The notes under the pieces: generated by a model
Told to the model about the DNA's origin: nothing
Databases searched by the model: none
What the model saw: only the letters and a program-made list of their open reading frames with translations
In this document: positions 26,237 through 32,868 of the stretch, piece by piece
Layout of the letters: every line of letters starts with the position of its first letter
How positions within the stretch are numbered: position 1 is the first letter of the stretch
Origin: Candidatus Acidiferrales bacterium
GTDB taxonomy: Bacteria > Acidobacteriota > Terriglobia > Acidiferrales > UBA7541
Assembly (NCBI GenBank): GCA_030037225.1
Contig: JASHRU010000171.1
Location: 1-38,202, forward strand
Length of the DNA: 38,202 nt
Direction of reading: 5' to 3'
Program-made: the position numbers and the translations under genes

Positions 26237-27604
26237 ATGAAATCGCTGCTCCAGGACCGGCTCTCGCGCATGGCCGCGCTGCGCCCTGCGCCTTCGTCCC
26301 CTGCCCGCGCCGTCAGCCACGACGAAGATCTGCCTGCCGCCGCGGAGGAACTCGCGCGCAGGGTCGCGGCCACTCCCCTGCGCAGTTCCCACGGCGAATG
26401 CCTCTCCGTCCGCCGCTGGTTCGACGGCCATGCATGTGCCCCCTCGCTCGATTCCGCTCTCCGGCGCCTTTTGCCCTCCGCTCCACCGGAAGCACTGGAT
26501 CCCTCGCAATGGCTGTTTCTCGACACAGAAACCACCGGCCTGGCCGGTGGCACCGGCACGTACGCTTTTCTCGTCGGCCTCGCCTGGTGGGACGCGGGCG
26601 GCCTCGAAGTCGAACAGCTCTTTCTCCGCGATTACAGCGAAGAGCACGCCGTTCTCGAATCCCTTGCCGCGCGCATGGCAGAGCGGCGCGTGCTCGTTAC
26701 CTTCAACGGACGCTCGTTTGACTGGCCACTGCTCGAAACGCGCTACCGCATGACGCGCCGCATCCACGCTTCTCCTCCCGCGGCCCATCTCGACCTGCTG
26801 CACCCCGCGCGCCAACTTTGGCGGCTGAAGCTCGGTTCGGTCCGCCTAATGGAGCTGGAGCAGCATGTGCTCGGCCCGCTCGATTGGCGCCGAGAGGGCG
26901 ACATTCCCGGCGCGCTCATCCCGCAGGCGTATTTCTCTTATCTTCGCGGCGGAGGCCCGGAAGCGCTGTCGCTTGTGTTCCGCCACAATCAAATGGATCT
27001 ACGCGGCCTCGCCGTGCTCGCCGCGCGCCTCGTCGCTCTGCTCACCGATCCCGGCGCCGCAACCTCCGACGCTCTCGAACTCTACGGTCTCTCGCGGCTC
27101 GTGGAGCGCCGCGGCGCGACGGAAGACGCTCGCCAGCTCTACGAACGCGCTTTGGCCGCGGGCCTGCCCGAAGAGGCCGACCGCGCCGCGCGCCGCGAGC
27201 TCGCGCGCCTCGCAAAACGCGAGCAGGACTTCGAGCGCGCCACCGAGCTGTGGGAAGACCTGCTGGGCGAAACGCGCGACGGCCTCGACGCCTACGAGCA
27301 ACTCGCCATCTACTACGAACATCGCGCCCGCGCTCCCCAGCGTGCGCTGGAGCTCACTCGCCAGGCCCTCGCCTCGCTCCGCACCGGCTGGCAATGCGGC
27401 AGTCTGCCGCCCGCCGTCTATCGCCGGCTTCGCGAGCGCCTCAACCGCCGGCTCGAACGCCTCGAGGGCCGCCGCGCCTCGCGCAGCCCGGCCCCCGAAC
27501 TGTTCGCTTCCAGCGGCGGCTCTCGCGCATCGAACAAGCATCCCGTTTCGAGTGCTCCTGCGGGCGGCTCTTCTGGCGCCCGTTTCGGCGCAAAGACCGG
27601 ATAG
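26237..27604 (+). CDS. mrfB: RNase H-fold 3'-5' exonuclease MrfB (YprB), with TPR-like tail
   Basis: This 455-residue protein carries a DEDDh exonuclease domain at about 91-270. The acidic residues are Asp96 and Glu98 (FLDTETTGL), Asp162 (NGRSFDWPLL), Asp186 (HLDLLHPAR), and His250 with Asp254 (RHNQMDL). This pattern equals that of MrfB of Bacillus subtilis, where the corresponding acids are needed for mitomycin C resistance. An Arg-rich TPR-like helical region (about 270-420) and a Ser/Gly tail follow. It starts 12 bases after the mrfA stop, so the helicase and nuclease form an operon. The pair should unwind and degrade damaged strands in an excision-type repair, an inference from the Bacillus genes. 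Confidence 0.88.
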   Translation: MKSLLQDRLSRMAALRPAPSSPARAVSHDEDLPAAAEELARRVAATPLRSSHGECLSVRRWFDGHACAPSLDSALRRLLPSAPPEALDPSQWLFLDTETTGLAGGTGTYAFLVGLAWWDAGGLEVEQLFLRDYSEEHAVLESLAARMAERRVLVTFNGRSFDWPLLETRYRMTRRIHASPPAAHLDLLHPARQLWRLKLGSVRLMELEQHVLGPLDWRREGDIPGALIPQAYFSYLRGGGPEALSLVFRHNQMDLRGLAVLAARLVALLTDPGAATSDALELYGLSRLVERRGATEDARQLYERALAAGLPEEADRAARRELARLAKREQDFERATELWEDLLGETRDGLDAYEQLAIYYEHRARAPQRALELTRQALASLRTGWQCGSLPPAVYRRLRERLNRRLERLEGRRASRSPAPELFASSGGSRASNKHPVSSAPAGGSSGARFGAKTG

Positions 27605-27647
27605 CCGGTCCGCGCGCGCGCAGTACAAACTCATCGGGAGGTGACAT

Positions 27648-28634
27648 ATGGCCAGCGTCAGCGATTCCTATTTTCAGCAGCAGTTGACGGTGCGCAAGGA
27701 GCGTCTCCAGGCCATTCACGAGCACAACGGCGCGTCCGCGGAAATCAGCCGGCTGGTGGCGGAAGTGGACGCGGCGCTCGCCCGCCTGGATAGCGGCATG
27801 TTCGGAGTCTGCGAAGTCTGCGGAGGCTCGATCGAGTCCGAACGCCTCATTGCCGATCCGCTGGCTCGCGTCTGCCTCGAGGAACTTCCTCCTGCAGAGT
27901 TGCGCCGCATTGAGGCTGATCTCGAAGCCGCCGGGCGGATCCAGCGCGCCCTGCTCCCGCCGCAGAATCTTTCCGTGCACGGCTGGGAGGTGCATTACCG
28001 CTACGAACCTGTTGGGCACGTCAGCGGCGACTATTGCGACCTCATCGTTGGCGACCAATCCTCGGGTGACCTCGTCTTTTTGCTCGGCGATGTTGTTGGG
28101 AAGGGCGTGGCCGCCTCCCTCCTGATGTCCCATCTCCACGCCATGTTCCGGAGCCTGGTGACGGTGCGCCAGCCTCTCGCGCAGATGCTTTCTATCGCCA
28201 GCCGCCTGTTCTGCGAGAGCACGGCCGCTGGACAGTACGCCACGCTGATTGCCGGCCGCGCGGACTCCGCCGGCCACCTGGAGCTGGCCGGTGCGGGCCA
28301 CCCGCCCGGCTTTCTTCTCCGCGACGCCGGCGTCACTCGCATCGAATCGAGCGGCTTTCCGCTCGGCATGTTCACCGAAGCGCGTTTCTCCACACAATGC
28401 TTCGACCTGCGTCCCGGCGACGCGCTGCTGTTCTATTCCGATGGCGTCACCGAGTCGCGCAACGGGGCGGGCGAGGAATTCGGCATTCCGCGCCTCGAAC
28501 AATTCGCCGGCAATCGCCGCGGCGCATCGCCGGCCGATCTCGTCGGCGCATGCTTTGCCGAGCTTCGTTCGTTTTCCGGCTCGCAACCGCGCGCGGACGA
28601 CATAACGCTCATGGCCCTTCGCCGGACCGCCTGA
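27648..28634 (+). CDS. SpoIIE-type (RsbU-like) PP2C phosphatase with N-terminal DksA/TraR-like zinc finger
   Basis: This 328-residue protein has a short N-terminal coiled region, then a DksA-like zinc-finger motif (CEVCGGSI, C55/C58, then C76). The fourth cysteine position is Glu79 (VCLEEL), so metal binding is doubtful. A PPM/SpoIIE domain fills residues 95-328: AAGRIQRALLPPQ, SGDYCDL with the metal-binding Asp, LLGDVVGKGVAASLLMS, GHPPGFLLR, FYSDGVTESRN and ADDITLMAL. Phosphatases of this family dephosphorylate anti-sigma-factor antagonists and so control partner-switch pathways. An excellent GGGAGGTGA site precedes ATG 27648. It starts 43 bases after mrfB and could be co-transcribed with it. 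The direct target is not encoded nearby. Confidence 0.92.
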   Translation: MASVSDSYFQQQLTVRKERLQAIHEHNGASAEISRLVAEVDAALARLDSGMFGVCEVCGGSIESERLIADPLARVCLEELPPAELRRIEADLEAAGRIQRALLPPQNLSVHGWEVHYRYEPVGHVSGDYCDLIVGDQSSGDLVFLLGDVVGKGVAASLLMSHLHAMFRSLVTVRQPLAQMLSIASRLFCESTAAGQYATLIAGRADSAGHLELAGAGHPPGFLLRDAGVTRIESSGFPLGMFTEARFSTQCFDLRPGDALLFYSDGVTESRNGAGEEFGIPRLEQFAGNRRGASPADLVGACFAELRSFSGSQPRADDITLMALRRTA

Positions 28635-28772
28635 TTTCGCCATGCAACGCGCGGGGCACGCCCTGCCGGGCCCCTCCACCACACCCTTTGCCCGGGCCGC
28701 CCTCCCCGGCTTGACACGCCATGCGGCCCTCTCGCACAGTTATCGAGGCAGATTGTCGGCTGCCGCGGTCGC

Positions 28773-29408
28773 TTGATTCACCTTCAACATCACGTCATCG
28801 CGTTCGTCACGCACTACGCCTATGGGGGCATTTTCACGCTGCTCGTTTTGGGAATCGTGGGAATTCCGCTGCCCGACGAATTCCTTCTCACTTACGTGGG
28901 CTATCTGGTCTTCCGGGGCCGTTTGAATTTCGCACCCGCCCTGGCTTCCGCATTTGCGGGGAGCGCCTGCGGCATCACCCTCAGTTACGCCCTGGGCCGC
29001 ACGGCCGGCACCTGGGTTGTGCACCACTTCGGGCGCTGGCTGCACGTGAGCGACGCGGATCTGAAGCGGGCTCACGACTGGTTCGGGCGGCTGGGCGGCT
29101 GGTCCCTCACGATCGGTTATTTCGTCGCCGGCGCGCGCCACCTGACCGCCATCGCCGCCGGCATGTCAAACTTTGAACCGCCCAAGTTCGCCGCCTTCGC
29201 CTACACCGGCGCGTTGCTCTGGACCACTTCCTTCATCGGATTGGGAGTCTATCTGGGAGAAAGCTGGCACGAAGGCAGCCGCCCCTTCCGGCATCTTTCG
29301 CTGGTCGCGCTTGCCGGCCTCGCTGTTGCCGCGCTCGTGTATCTCCTCTGGCGCAGGCATCACCTCGGTTCGGCTGGGACTCCGCCCGGCCACTCAGGCG
29401 GCGCCTAG
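28773..29408 (+). CDS. DedA family membrane protein
   Basis: This 211-residue protein has the DedA/SNARE-associated layout: a membrane helix then the re-entrant GIPLPDEFLLTYVGYLVFRG (about 30-49), a GSACGITLSYALGRTAG segment (about 63-79), and the basic loop YFVAGARHLTAIAAGMSNF (about 116-134) that corresponds to the family's R-x-x-P-G-x-R region. Two further C-terminal helices follow (about 147-163 and 176-193). DedA proteins are flippases or transporters linked to undecaprenyl phosphate and membrane homeostasis. The start appears to be TTG 28773 with no good ribosome binding site. No ATG or GTG lies in frame nearby, so the start is uncertain. Confidence 0.87.
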   Translation: MIHLQHHVIAFVTHYAYGGIFTLLVLGIVGIPLPDEFLLTYVGYLVFRGRLNFAPALASAFAGSACGITLSYALGRTAGTWVVHHFGRWLHVSDADLKRAHDWFGRLGGWSLTIGYFVAGARHLTAIAAGMSNFEPPKFAAFAYTGALLWTTSFIGLGVYLGESWHEGSRPFRHLSLVALAGLAVAALVYLLWRRHHLGSAGTPPGHSGGA

Positions 29409-29518
29409 TTCGGTGCAATGCGCATCACCGAGCTTTCTAGGAACGCCGTGGACAGTCGTCCTTCCGCGCCGCGAGCTCAAATCCAGGGGTTGAATCTCGG
29501 TTGTGTGCTGCGCAGTTC

Positions 29519-30979
29519 CTAGTGAAGAACGGTGCAGGCTTCTCTCTCCACGACTGGCACAACATACCGCGCGATTTCATCTCCCTCGGTGTTGCGCGGC
29601 TGCTCCGGAGCCGCCGGCCATCCCATCGCCCGCGTCAGCTCGTCGTAGGTCGCCCGGTTCGTTCCGTCCACCACCAGGCATTCGGCGCCGAGACAGCGCA
29701 GGAACACGCCGCCCTGCGGCGTTTGGAATTCGAAGTAATTCGGCCGCCGCAGCAACGACGTGCGGCTCTCGTAACGCATCTGGAGCGCCTGGCTGATTCC
29801 CCCGAACAATCTCGCCGCATCCTCATCATTGTCCACATCGATCCGCCACACGAGCAGCGAACGCGGCAGCTTCGTGCCCGGGGCCGGTTTTGCCTCGGCA
29901 TAAATTGCATATTCATCGCCGGTCCAGGCGGAGGCCAGTTCTTTCGCGCGCGCCGCCCCGCTGAACTCCTTCAGCCATTCGAGCACCAGGAATTCTCCTC
30001 CCACGCTGGCTTCGAGCTTTTTCCACTGCGGGGCGGCGCTGGCCGGCAGCTCCGGCGCGGTCACCTTCACCGGCTTCACATCGCGGAAGTAGAGGTCGGG
30101 ATGCAGGATCTGTTGCGTTGAAGCCGGCGGGTGCTCGAACACGCGGTTAAACCCTGGCCACCCCTCGTAACGGCGCAGTAGGGCCTGAGTGAACACCGCT
30201 CCCGAGAGATACGGAAAGAGCAGTGTGTCCCGGACAAACCGCGGCGCCGCGTCGAACTTCTGAGCCTTCTCTCCCCCCGTCATCGTGTCCGGGTCCAGCA
30301 ATCCCTCCAGGTCCGGCGATTCCCTCACGCTCGCGCCCTTGTCCCGCAGGGTCCAGTCCAGCATGGCAGCGAATGCGGAGCCTTCCAGCACCGCGTGGCG
30401 CGCGAACTCCGCGTCGTCGTTGGGCTTCGCCGCGTCTGCCCATTTTTCAATGGAAAAATGCTCGTCCTGCAGTGCGTGCGTCAGCTCGTGCGCCATCACC
30501 TCGCGTTGGTCCGCCGGCTCGATCCAGTCCGCAATGTAGAATTCCCGCGTATCCGGGTCGTAGAGACCCGCGATCTGCTCGGTCAGCAAATCCAGCAAGA
30601 ACGGCTCCCAATCCAGGCTTTCCGGAATCAACCCGAGCTTCTTTCCCATCAGCTCGTCCGCCAGCCGTTCCTGTTTCTCTTTTTCCTTCTCGAAGTCCTT
30701 CAGCACGTACTGGCGGATTTCCTCACGCGAGCGGATGCTCTTTTTCAGCTCCCCCTTCTGCGGCAGCTGCAGGATCTCGCTCATCTGCGCCAGCACCTCG
30801 TCCGCCGCCTTCAGGAAATCCGCGTGCGACTGCGCGGGAAGAGGTGGCACGACGAGCTGCTGGGCCTTGGTGTCAGCGTGTTCCTGGGCTCTGACCTCTG
30901 GCCATGCCATGCACACGGCCACAAGCGCTGCCCCGCCCAGAGCCGCCAACAGCTTCCCAATCCTCCGCTTCCTCGTCAT
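29519..30979 (-). CDS. Exported HExxH metalloprotease-like protein
   Basis: This 486-residue protein has a basic signal peptide (MTRKRRIGKLLAALGGAALV, 1-31), a coiled Lys/Glu-rich helix (about 75-113), and a zinc site of the gluzincin type. The site is MAHELTHALQDEHF with His164, Glu165 and His168, followed by HAVLEGSAFAAM with Glu199 as a likely third ligand. The preceding AGLYDPDTREFYIAD beta segment is like that of minigluzincin-type peptidases. The C-terminal half (about 240-486) has no recognised motif. GGAG five bases before ATG 30979 supports this start over the longer frame to 31018. I cannot assign a family name with confidence. It probably acts in the periplasm or outside the cell. 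Confidence 0.82.
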   Translation of the reverse strand: MTRKRRIGKLLAALGGAALVAVCMAWPEVRAQEHADTKAQQLVVPPLPAQSHADFLKAADEVLAQMSEILQLPQKGELKKSIRSREEIRQYVLKDFEKEKEKQERLADELMGKKLGLIPESLDWEPFLLDLLTEQIAGLYDPDTREFYIADWIEPADQREVMAHELTHALQDEHFSIEKWADAAKPNDDAEFARHAVLEGSAFAAMLDWTLRDKGASVRESPDLEGLLDPDTMTGGEKAQKFDAAPRFVRDTLLFPYLSGAVFTQALLRRYEGWPGFNRVFEHPPASTQQILHPDLYFRDVKPVKVTAPELPASAAPQWKKLEASVGGEFLVLEWLKEFSGAARAKELASAWTGDEYAIYAEAKPAPGTKLPRSLLVWRIDVDNDEDAARLFGGISQALQMRYESRTSLLRRPNYFEFQTPQGGVFLRCLGAECLVVDGTNRATYDELTRAMGWPAAPEQPRNTEGDEIARYVVPVVEREACTVLH

Positions 30980-31094
30980 CGCTTCTCCCGAACCCTTACC
31001 ATTAGACGCACGCCACAACCGAAAGGAGGCACTGGCAGTTGCGCTCGGCAGAGGGTCCGCACCCTCGCTTCAACTCCTGCTCTGTGGAAGACTC

Positions 31095-31133
31095 AGTTCT
31101 GATAATGGAACATTGTGTACGATTTGGTATAGT
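31095..31133 (+). promoter_or_regulatory. Promoter and operator of the XRE/S24-like regulator
   Basis: An extended -10 TGGTATAGT (31125-31133) is present. Seventeen bases upstream, the expected -35 position is covered by an imperfect dyad, AGTTCT-GATAAT-GGAACATT (31095-31114). The same arrangement (GTTC-N8-GAAC core, GAT start of the spacer, TGGAACATT right arm) occurs at 32344-32363. The layout fits repressor binding over the -35 and autoregulation. Confidence 0.55.
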
Positions 31134-31168
31134 CTCATTCCTATTCCGGGCTTTGAACTGAGGTCACG

Positions 31169-31909
31169 ATGCAAGCCGGCACCCGCCTTCGGCAGGCTCG
31201 AGAACGACTTGGTCTTACGTTTCGCGACGTCGAACAGTCCAGCCACGAGCTGGCCGCGCGGCTCGGGCGTCCCGAATACATCATCCACATCAGCCGCCTT
31301 GCGGACATTGAGAATCATGGGATTGTGCCCAATCTCCACCGCCTGTTCGCCCTCTGCACCATCTATCATCTCGATCTGGGCGAAGCTCTCACCTGGTTCG
31401 GCCTGCCCTTGGAGGAAATGTACCGCGATGGCGCCCACTTTCCTGGCCTCCGGACTCATCCCGCGGCCCAGCCCATAAGCGTTCGGATCCCGATCCGGCT
31501 CGATCCGGGTTTCGATCCGCGTTGGACGGATGATTTCACCCGCCGCGTCGAGTCTTGGGGATATCTCGAACCGGGGCTCTTCAACGGGAAACGCCGGTAT
31601 TGCCTCGCTTATATCGGCCTCGAGGACCACACGATGGACCCACTGATCCGTCCGGGAAGCCTCGTGCTCGTGGATCCCGATCGCGACCAGGTGCTCAGCT
31701 CCGGATGGAATAACGAGTACGATCGCCCCATCTATTTTGTGGATACGCGCTCCAGCTATTTCTGTTCCTGGTGCCAGCTTGAGGACGGCCATCTGATTCT
31801 TCAGTCCCATCCCCTCTCCCCCGCCCGTCCGCGTGTTCTCCGCTATCCGGGAGAGGCGGAGATCATCGGGCAGGTTGTCGGCCTGACGATGCGTCTCGAT
31901 CCCGCCTAG
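31169..31909 (+). CDS. XRE-type transcriptional regulator with LexA/S24-like C-terminal domain
   Basis: This 246-residue protein has an N-terminal helix-turn-helix (about 4-75): TRLRQARERLGLTFRDVEQ, then SRLADIENHGIVPNLHRLFALCTIY. A linker follows, then a C-terminal S24-like domain (about 145-245). The region that would hold the peptidase serine reads LEDHTMDPLIRPGSLVLVD, with Thr155 where LexA/CI have Ser. The lysine strand is RSSYFCSWCQLE with no Lys, so self-cleavage looks lost and the domain is probably a dimer or ligand sensor. The 3' end overlaps the convergent hypothetical gene by 47 bases. The dyad over its promoter and its second copy at 32344-32374 suggest it controls both itself and the divergent pair next door. 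Confidence 0.87.
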   Translation: MQAGTRLRQARERLGLTFRDVEQSSHELAARLGRPEYIIHISRLADIENHGIVPNLHRLFALCTIYHLDLGEALTWFGLPLEEMYRDGAHFPGLRTHPAAQPISVRIPIRLDPGFDPRWTDDFTRRVESWGYLEPGLFNGKRRYCLAYIGLEDHTMDPLIRPGSLVLVDPDRDQVLSSGWNNEYDRPIYFVDTRSSYFCSWCQLEDGHLILQSHPLSPARPRVLRYPGEAEIIGQVVGLTMRLDPA

Positions 31910-32336
31910 CGCCCTCCTCCAGCGCTACATCCAACACCGCTCCCACGTTGGCCAGAAACACTTCCCGGAGGTATTCCGGAGAGTCGGAGGGTATCAGCAG
32001 ACGGTAAAACTCTGTCTCACGCCATCGCTGGAGCTTCCCCCGGAATTCCCCTTCCAAGCTCTCCAGGCAAGCCCGCAGGTCCCACTCCTGCTGCTCCAGC
32101 GACATCTCCAGCACCCGTAGAAACAGCTCCTGATGGCAATACCCCAATGCCTGTTGCACCGCCTCCCGTGAATATCGGGCCACGAGTCCTTCATGCACGT
32201 ATTCGCCGGTGGAAATGTCCCGCAGAGAGGATAGGTACAACAGCTTCCCAAATTCCGTGGGGATGGCCGCGAGCGTCCGCGCGGTGATGTCCTCCACGAC
32301 TTGCCGCGTTTGTTGGTAACTCTCGAAAGACTCCAC
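31863..32336 (-). CDS. Hypothetical protein, convergent with the regulator
   Basis: This 157-residue soluble, helical, Glu/Leu/Arg-rich protein begins MESFESYQQTRQVVEDITAR and continues IPTEFGKLLYLSSLRDISTGEYVHEGLVARYS. The conserved-looking core (about 25-125) ends in an EYLREVFLANVGAVLDVAL helix. I do not recognise a family. It starts at GTG 32336, only 8 bases from the operator cluster, with no clear ribosome binding site. Leaderless or operator-controlled translation is possible. Its end overlaps the last 47 bases of the regulator gene, so the two transcripts would run into each other. Normal protein composition and codon use support it as real. Confidence 0.75.
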   Translation of the reverse strand: MESFESYQQTRQVVEDITARTLAAIPTEFGKLLYLSSLRDISTGEYVHEGLVARYSREAVQQALGYCHQELFLRVLEMSLEQQEWDLRACLESLEGEFRGKLQRWRETEFYRLLIPSDSPEYLREVFLANVGAVLDVALEEGARRDRDASSGRQPAR

Positions 32337-32343
32337 AGTCGGC

Positions 32344-32374
32344 TGTTCCGATTCTGGAACATTTCGAATGTTCC
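32344..32374. promoter_or_regulatory. Divergent operator cluster (three GTTCC/GGAAC half-sites)
   Basis: Half-sites TGTTCC (32344-32349), GGAACA (32356-32361) and TGTTCC (32369-32374) alternate in orientation. The last two form a perfect 8+8 palindrome GGAACATT-TCG-AATGTTCC (32356-32374). The first two repeat the spacing of the operator at 31095-31114 before the XRE gene. The cluster lies between the divergent genes at 32336 (minus) and 32425 (plus) and could control both. Confidence 0.65.
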
Positions 32375-32424
32375 TGAAGTGACCGTCCTCCTACCCCCGA
32401 TTCTCTACGGCGAGGAGGTCTTCC

Positions 32425-32667
32425 ATGAAAAAGACCATCAGTCTCATTGCATTCTCTGTCGCCGCGCTGCTGCTCTTCGGCTGGATGCTAGCAACCCCGT
32501 TGCTCGAAATCAATCTGGCGCAGTCAGCCCCGGCCGTCGCCGATGGCACTCCGCCGCAACCACCGCCTCCCTACTTGCTGGCCGACGGGACGCCGCCACA
32601 GCCCCCGCCGCCCTACCTTCTCGCCGATGGCACTCCGCCACAGCCGCCTCCGCCCTATAACGTTTGA
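32425..32667 (+). CDS. Small secreted peptide precursor with three ADGTPPQPPPPY repeats
   Basis: This 80-residue product starts at ATG 32425 behind a very strong GAGGAGG site. Residues 1-33 are a signal peptide or single membrane anchor (KKTISLIAFSVAALLLFGWM...). The rest is three tandem 14-residue units at 39-52, 53-66 and 67-80: ADGTPPQPPPPY followed by LL, LL and NV. The DNA units (32539-32580, 32581-32622, 32623-32664) differ by many synonymous changes yet encode identical peptides apart from the last two residues, so the sequence appears selected. The design resembles multi-copy peptide precursors cut between units, but a Pro-rich spacer or wall-binding role is equally possible. No peptidase or transporter gene is adjacent. 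Confidence 0.82.
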   Translation: MKKTISLIAFSVAALLLFGWMLATPLLEINLAQSAPAVADGTPPQPPPPYLLADGTPPQPPPPYLLADGTPPQPPPPYNV

Positions 32668-32688
32668 TCCGTTCGTCTCATCGCGAAA

Positions 32689-32736
32689 CCGCAAGGCCCG
32701 TGAACAAGCCGCTCTAGCAGCTAGCGGACCTTGCGG
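32689..32736 (+). terminator. Hairpin after the repeat-peptide gene
   Basis: CCGCAAGG (32689-32696) pairs with CCTTGCGG (32729-32736), and inside it CCGCT (32709-32713) pairs with AGCGG (32723-32727), giving a two-part stem 22 bases after the stop codon. Only a short T-poor tail (CTTCGTT) follows, so it is either a weak intrinsic terminator or an mRNA-stabilising structure. Confidence 0.45.
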
Positions 32737-32868
32737 CTTCGTTAGGACGCCGCCTGATCGCTCTCCGCCGCCTGCAAGACCACTCGAGAGTCTTGCCCAG
32801 GTTCCGGCATGTCCGCCCGCTGGCCCCCCTCCCGAATCCGGTCCAGTCTTGTTATTATCAGAACGTAA

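Noticed and set aside
27441-28682. 413-codon minus-strand frame opposite the mrfB end and phosphatase
   Set aside because: Composition mirrors the real genes on the other strand; no start signal and no recognisable family.
32539-32664. Short tandem repeat as a CRISPR array
   Set aside because: The 42-base units are contiguous without spacers and lie in a coding frame; there are no cas genes.
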